Under the pieces are notes generated by a model that was given only the letters and a program-made list of their open reading frames with translations, was not told where the DNA came from and ran no database searches. 64,000 bases of DNA from Phaeosaccion multiseriatum. Its lineage: Eukaryota; Ochrophyta, other classes. Where the stretch lies: assembly GCA_965112735.1 (NCBI GenBank), contig OZ218962.1, forward strand, positions 62,001 to 126,000, in the 5' to 3' direction. Each line of letters begins with the position of its first letter. Position 1 is the stretch's first letter. This document shows positions 58,501-64,000 of the stretch, in pieces. A program made the translations under genes and the position numbers.

Positions 58501-61500
58501 TGGTCACAGATGTCCGAATAACAAGCCATCAACTCAGGACGGAGGAGGAGGAGGAGGAGGAGGAGGAGGAGGAGGAGGAGGCGGAGAAGGAGCAGGACGA
58601 GGAGGAGGAGGGGGAGGAGGGGGAGGAGGAGGAGGAGGAGGAGGAGGAGGAGGAGGAGGCGGAGGAGGAGGAGAAGGAGGAGGAGGAGAAAGAAGAAGAA
58701 GAGGAGGTGGAGGGGGAGGAGAAGGAGGGGGAGGAGTAGGAGGAGGAAGGCGGGGGGAGTTGCAGCTTCCGCCCTTCTTGAGTCGCGTCTCTCACCACTC
58801 ACCTTGCAGGATTCGCATTTCTTGCATGGGTCGTCCTCCGATGCTTCGGCTTCATCAATGCAATCGCAGTTGTCGTCACACTGCCAGGGTCAGCGATCGA
58901 CAGCGAGGGGACGTGGTCACAGATGTCCGAATAACAAGCCATCAACTCAGGACGGAGGAGGAGGAGCAGGAGGAGGAGGAGGAGGAGGAGGAGGAGGAGG
59001 AGGAGGAGGAGGAGGAGGAGAAGGAGCAGGAGGAGGAGGAGCAGGGCGACGAGGAGGAGGAGGAGGAGGAGGAGGAGAAGGAGCAGGAGGAGGAGGAGGA
59101 GGGGGAGGAGGAGGAGGAGGAGGAGGAGGAGGAGGAGGAGGAGGAGGAGGAGGAGAAGGAGGAGGAGGAGGAGAAAGAAGAAGAAGAGGAGGTGGAGGGG
59201 GAGGAGAAGGAGGGGGAGGAGAAGGAGGAGGAAGGCGGGGGGAGTTGCAGCTTCCGCCCTTCTTGAGTCGCGTCTCTCGCCACTCACCTTGCAGGATTCG
59301 CATTTCTTGCATGGGTCGTCCTCCGAAGCTTCGGCTTCATCAATGCAATCGCAGTTGTCGTCACACTGCCAGGGTCAGCGATCGACAGCGAGGGGACGTG
59401 TGGTCACAGACACCCGATTAGCAAGCCATATACTCAAGACGGAGGAGGAGGAGGAGGAGGAGGAGGAGGAGGAGGAGGAGGAGGAGGAGGCGGAGAAGGA
59501 GCAGGACGAGGAGGAGGAGGAGGAGGAGGAAGAGGAGGAGGAGGAGGGGGAGGAGGAGAAGGAGGAGAAAGAAGAAGAAGAGGAGGTGGAGGGGGAGGAG
59601 AAGGAGGGGGAGGAGTAGGAGGAGGAAGGCGGGGGGAGTTGCAGCTTCCGCCCTTCTTGAGTCGCGTCTCTCACCACTCACCTTGCAGGATTCGCATTTC
59701 TTGCATGGGTCGTCCTCCGAAGCTTCGGCTTCATCAATGCAATCGCAGTTGTCGTCACACTGCCAGGGTCAGCGATCGACAGCGAGTGGACGTGGTCACA
59801 GATGTCCGAATAACAAGCCATCAACTCAGGACGGAGGAGGAGGAGGAGGAGGAGGAGGAGGAGGAGGAGGAGGAGGAGAAGGAGCAGGACGAGGAGGAGC
59901 AGGGCGACGAGGAGGAGGAGGAGGAGCAGGAGAAGGAGGAGCAGGACGAGGAGGAGGAGATGGAGGAGGAAGAGGGGGGAGAGTTGCAGCTACCGCCCTT
60001 CTTGAGTCGCCTCTCTCGCCACTCACCTGGCAGGATTCGCATTTCTTGCATGGGTCGTCCTCCGAAGCTCCGGCTTCATCAATGCAATCGCAGTTGTCGT
60101 CACACTGCCAGGGTCAGCGATCGACAGCAAGGGGACGTGTGGTCACAGACACCCGATTAGCAAGCCATATACTCAAGACGGAGGAGGAGGAGGAGGAGGA
60201 GGAGGAGGAGGAGGAGGCGGAGAAGGAGGAGCAGGAGGAGGAGGAGGAGGACGAGGAGGAGGAGGAGGAGGAGGACGAGGAGGAGGAGGAGGAGGAGGAG
60301 GAGGAGGAGGAGGAGGGGGAGGAGGAGAAGGAGGAGAAAGAAGAAGAAGAGGAGGTGAAGGGGGAGGAGAAGGAGGGGGAGGAGAAGGAGGGGGTGCAGT
60401 AGGAGGAGGAAGGCGGGGGGAGTTGCAGCTTCCGCCCTTCTTGAGTCGCGTCTCTCACCACTCACCTTGCAGGATTCGCATTTCTTGCATGGGTCGTCCT
60501 CCGATGCTTCGGCTTCATCAATGCAATCGCAGTTGTCGTCACACTGCCAGGGTCAGCGATCGACAGCGAGGGGACGTGTGGTCACAGACACCCGATTAGC
60601 AAGCCATATACTCAAGACGGAGGAGGAGGAGGAGGAGGAGGAGGAGGAGGAGGAGGCGGAGAAGGAGCAGGACGAGGAGGAGGAGGACGAGGAGGAGGAG
60701 GAGGAGGAGGAGGAGGAGGAGTAGGAGGAGGAGGGGGAGGAGGAGAAGGAGGAGAAAGAAGAAGAAGAGGAGGTGGAGGGGGAGGAGAAGGAGGGGGAGG
60801 AGAAGGAGGGGGAGGAGTAGGAGGAGGAAGGCGGGGGGAGTTGCAGCTTCCGCCCTTCTTGAGTCGCGTCTCTCACCACTCACCTTGCAGGATTCGCATT
60901 TCTTGCATGGGTCGTCCTCCGAAGCTTCGGCTTCATCAATGCAATCGCAGTTGTCGTCACACTGCCAGGGTCAGCGATCGACAGCGAGGGGACGTGGTCA
61001 CAGATGTCCGAATAACAAGCCATCAACTCAGGACGGAGGAGGAGGAGGAGGAGCAGGAGGAGGAGGAGGAGGAGGAGGAGGAGGAGGAGGAGGAGGAGAA
61101 GGAGCAGGACGAGGAGGGGGAGGAGGAGGAGGAGGAGGAGGAGGAGAAGGAGGAGGAGGAGGCGGAGGAGGAGGAGAAGGAGGAGGAGGAGAAAGAAGAA
61201 GAAGAGGAGGTGGAGGGGGAGGAGAAGGAGGGGGAGGAGAAGGAGGGGGAGGAGAAGGAGGAGGAAGGCGGGGGGAGTTGCAGCTTCCGCCCTTCTTGAG
61301 TCGCGTCTCTCACCACTCACCTTGCAGGATTCGCATTTCTTGCATGGGTCGTCCTCCGAAGCTTCGGCTTCATCAATGCAATCGCAGTTGTCGTCACACT
61401 GCCAGGGTCAGCGATCGACAGCGAGGGGACGTGTGGTCACAGACACCCGATTAGCAAGCCATATACTCAAGACGGAGGAGGAGGAGGAGGAGGAGGAGGA

Positions 61501-62806
61501 GAAGGAGGAGGAGGAGGAGGAGGAGGAGGAGGCGGAGAAGGAGGAGCAGGAGGAGGAGGAGGAGGACGAGGAGGAGGAGGAGGAGGAGGAGGAGGAGGAC
61601 GAGGAGGAGGAGGAGGAGGAGGAGGAGGAGGAGGGGGAGGAGGAGAAGGAGGAGAAAGTAGAAGAAGAGGAGGTGGAGGAGGAGGAGAAGGAGGGGGAGG
61701 AGAAGGAGGGGGAGCAGTAGGAGGAGGAAGGCGGGGGGAGTTGCAGCTTCCGCCCTTCTTGAGTCGCGTCTCTCACCACTCACCTTGCAGGATTCGCATT
61801 TCTTGCATGGGTCGTCCTCCGAAGCTTCGGCTTCATCAATGCAATCGCAGTTGTCGTCACACTGCCAGGGTCAGCGATCGACAGCGAGGGGACGTGGTCA
61901 CAGATGTCCGAATAACAAGCCATCAACTCAGGACGGAGGATGAGGAGAAGGAGGGGGAGGAGGAGGAGGAGGAGGAGAGGAGGGAGAGGAGAAGGAGGAG
62001 GAGGAGGAGGAGGAGGAGGAGCAGGACGAGGAGGAGGAGAACGAGGAGGAAGGGGGGGGAGAGTTGCAGCTACCGCCCTTCTTGAGTCGCCTCTCCCCCC
62101 ACTCACCTTGCAGGATTCGCATTTCTTGCATGGGTCGTCCTCCGAAGCTTCGTCTTCATCAATGCAATCGCAGTTGTCGTCACACTGCCAGGGTCAGCGA
62201 TCGACAGGGAGGGGACGTGGTCACAGATGTCCGATTAGCAAGCCATATACTCAAGACGGAGGAGGAGGAGGAGGAGGAGGTGGTGGAGGAGGAGGAGGAG
62301 GAGAAGGAGGAGGAGAAGGAGGAGGAGGAGGAGGAGGAGGAGGAGGAGGAGGAGGAGGAGGATGAGGAGGAGAAGGAGCAGGACGAGGAGGAGCAGGACG
62401 AGGAGGAGGAGATGGAGGAGGGGGGGGGAGTTGCAGCTTCCGCCCTTCTTGAGTTGCCTCTCTCACCACTCACCTTGCAGGATTCGCATTTCTTGCATGG
62501 GTCGTCCTCCGAAGCTTCGGCTTCATCAATGCAATCGCAGTTGTCGTCACACTGCCAGGGTCAGCGATCGACAGCGAGGGGACGTGTGGTCACAGACACC
62601 CGATTAACAAGCCATCAACTCAGGAGCAGCAAGGAGGAGGAGGAGGAGGAGCTGCAGCAGCAGCAGCAGCAGTAGCAGCAGCAGCAGCAGGGTGAGGAGG
62701 AGGAGGTGCAGCAGCACCAGCACCAGCACCAGCAGCAGGGGGAGGAGGAGGAGGTGCAGCAGCACCAGCACCACCAGCAGCAGCAGCAGGGGGAGGAGGA
62801 GGAGGA

Positions 62807-62849
<43 letters not shown>

Positions 62850-64000
62850 GAGGAGGAGGGGGTGGCCTGATCCCCACCCCTGGAAAAAGCGTGGCGCGTG
62901 TTGGTGCGGGCGGGCCTTTCTTCACTAACCCCCCTCCGGCCAATCCAATGCCAATCCTAACCCTAAGCTCCCTCACCTTACAGGAATTACATTGGTCGCA
63001 CTTGTCTGCAGCACGTGATGAGAGAAGGCAGGGATAGAGAGGCAAGGGCAGGGAGGGAAGAAGTGAAGACAGGAGCACGAAGAAGGCGTGTGGCTGTGAG
63101 AGGCGAGCTGACCTCGCTGCCTCGGTGGCTGAGCAAAAGGGGGGCGGCTGAGACGGGCAAGAAAGAAAAGCACCTTCAGCAACACACTTCCCCGCCCCCC
63201 CCCCTCGTTTCGCAGGCGTGCTTACCTCCTAACTGTAACGTTCGGCCCTGCCCATCAAGTGCTCTGCCACGCACACGTGTCCCTTGCCCGAAAGACGGCT
63301 GAATGGTCCTGCGGTTCTGAGTGCCGTCTAAATCAAGCCAATGCTGTATGTCGTGGCGCCGATTGTTGTCGAATGCAAACCCCCCCGTGGAGATAGGCTT
63401 CATGTAAAGCTCGTCGGTGGTCCATGTTCCGTCTTCAACAAGGTTTGCCGTGTGGCGGATGCAGTGGCCCTGTAGCGGGAGGTGCATCAACGTCTGGTGA
63501 TAGCGGTGCTCGTTCCCTGAACCGATTGAGGAGGACAAGTATAGAGAGGAGCGAGGGGGCAAAGTGGGTTAGAGCAATGTTGCCATCGCCATCGAGGAGA
63601 CTTGTAACTTGAAAGAGTTCACCTGGATTGATGGTCACAAAGCCATTTTTCCCGTACGCATCCACTGACAATGTTGGCCCCACCACAGAGGAGAAATATT
63701 CGGCAAACTGATTATCTTTCGTCACTGCTGGTCCGAGATAACCGCCGATGCTCTCCAGAGCCTCGAGCACAACTTGTTTTGCAGGCAAACGCATGGACCA
63801 AATAGTGTCCTGCACGAGTGCAAGAGAGACTCCATCACAACTCAGAGCCCCAGCGAGGGAACCCACGGGAGCGATGGTGGTGCTGACGTCGTGCAAAACC
63901 TCGGGAAACTCGTCGATGGCGCCGAGTTTGCATTGCCAAACGTCGGGCGTATCGTTGAGGATGCTGTGGTTGAAGGGGGGGGGGGAGGAGAGCGACAAGC
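53351..64000 (-). CDS. Cysteine-rich repeat protein encoded by a tandem exon array (5' end beyond window)
   Basis: In transcript order the exons are 63963-63623, 63516-63226, a 29-nt microexon 63005-62977, nineteen 78-nt exons (62551 down to 55208), 55025-54960 (66 nt), 54418-54272 (147 nt, two repeats), 54015-53764 and 53494-53351 with a TGA stop. All joins from the microexon onward are phase 0. Each 26-residue repeat starts CDDNCDCIDEAEASEDD and ends CKKCESCK, with pattern Cx3CxCx11Cx2Cx2C, and is strongly acidic. The microexon encodes DKCDQCNSCK, a half repeat. The N-terminal exons (WSMRLPAKQVVLEALESIGG, TLMHLPLQGHCIRHTANL) form a globular region I do not recognise. The C-terminal part has further paired cysteines (CLDSELFMNY). 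The cysteine spacing suggests disulphide-rich or metal-binding modules, perhaps extracellular, but the signal peptide would lie outside the window. Function unknown. Confidence 0.8.
54540..54790. repeat. (ACTC)n, (CA)n and ACGC repeats in a cysteine-rich gene intron
   Basis: Mixed tetranucleotide and dinucleotide tracts lie between the exons ending at 54960 and starting at 54418. On the coding strand much of it reads GTGAGTGA. Confidence 0.92.
55208..62551 (-). repeat. Array of 19 near-identical 78-nt exons with purine-tract introns
   Basis: Left edges of the exons on the plus strand are 55208, 55616, 56099, 56416, 56886, 57350, 57648, 57984, 58390, 58803, 59288, 59682, 60027, 60466, 60884, 61321, 61784, 62107 and 62474, each 78 nt long. 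Unit length is 300-485 bp. Each intron has a conserved start (about 60 nt after the donor), a variable (GGA)n-rich middle on the plus strand, and a conserved end of about 90 nt containing a TCGATCGCTGACCCTGGCAG-like acceptor. The exons differ by only a few bases; the introns differ mainly in tract length. This is recent, repeated duplication of an exon-plus-intron unit. Confidence 0.95.
62640..62865. repeat. (CAG)n and GGA/GCACCA tracts in the first array intron
   Basis: The intron between the microexon and the first array exon contains (CAG)n runs, CACCAGCACCAG units and (GGA)n. This differs from the almost pure (GGA)n of the later introns. Confidence 0.93.

Noticed and set aside
55617-62675. 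Plus-strand frames starting QDSHFLHGSSSEAS with poly-Glu, poly-Gly or poly-Arg
   Set aside because: They are antisense readings of the 78-nt exons plus translated (GGA)n introns. The sense strand is minus, where splice sites and cysteine pattern agree.

Overview
This is a GC-rich nuclear eukaryotic window: nearly every gene is broken by short GT-AG introns whose phases join cleanly into long conserved proteins. No rRNA, tRNA, CRISPR array or bacterial-style operon was seen. The organism looks like a protist with a cilium or centriole (STIL-like centriole factor, dynein LC8, ARL6/BBS3). It may also carry a complex red-type plastid: one presequence is a signal peptide cleaved before an aromatic residue (AHA|W), as in stramenopile, cryptophyte or chromerid plastid proteins. 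The lineage is inference only; a chromerid- or stramenopile-like alga would fit.

Layout. 1-1876 (-): 5' part of a STIL/Ana2-like centriole duplication gene, running off the left edge. 2761-6138 (+): a plastid-type presequence, a LON substrate-binding domain and a Deg/HtrA-type serine protease joined in one 8-exon gene. 8289-16053 (-): NPC1/Patched-type sterol-sensing membrane protein. 16838-20152 (+): S28 serine carboxypeptidase. 20613-21066 (-) and 21392-22448 (+): dynein light chain LC8 and ARL6, head to head. 24555-29931 (-): biosynthetic threonine dehydratase, 13 exons. 30211-33702 (+): M43-type metalloprotease with P-domain and membrane anchor. 34263-37579 (+): ankyrin-repeat protein with zinc-knuckle repeats. 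38246-41041 (-): PTEN-type phosphatase. 41297-44344 (+): strictosidine-synthase-like beta-propeller protein. 45063-48338 (-): SWIM zinc-finger protein with a ubiquitin-like C-terminus. 49664-50658: deleted hAT transposon that supplies the last 41 or so codons of the next gene. 50531-52432 (-): seven-repeat SBBP-type propeller membrane protein. 53351-64000 (-): cysteine-rich protein built from an array of 19 near-identical 78-nt exons, running off the right edge.

The genes do not form one pathway. The only functional grouping is ciliary/centriolar (STIL-like, LC8, ARL6). Many neighbours are divergent pairs sharing 250-900 bp of upstream DNA. Introns and spacers are unusually rich in microsatellites and minisatellites, plus two short dispersed motifs that recur across unrelated loci.

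The strongest candidates for something undescribed are the tandem exon array at 55208-62551, the LON-Deg fusion, and the transposon-derived tail of the propeller protein. Exon borders were placed by eye from splice consensus, phase and family alignment from memory; no search was run.
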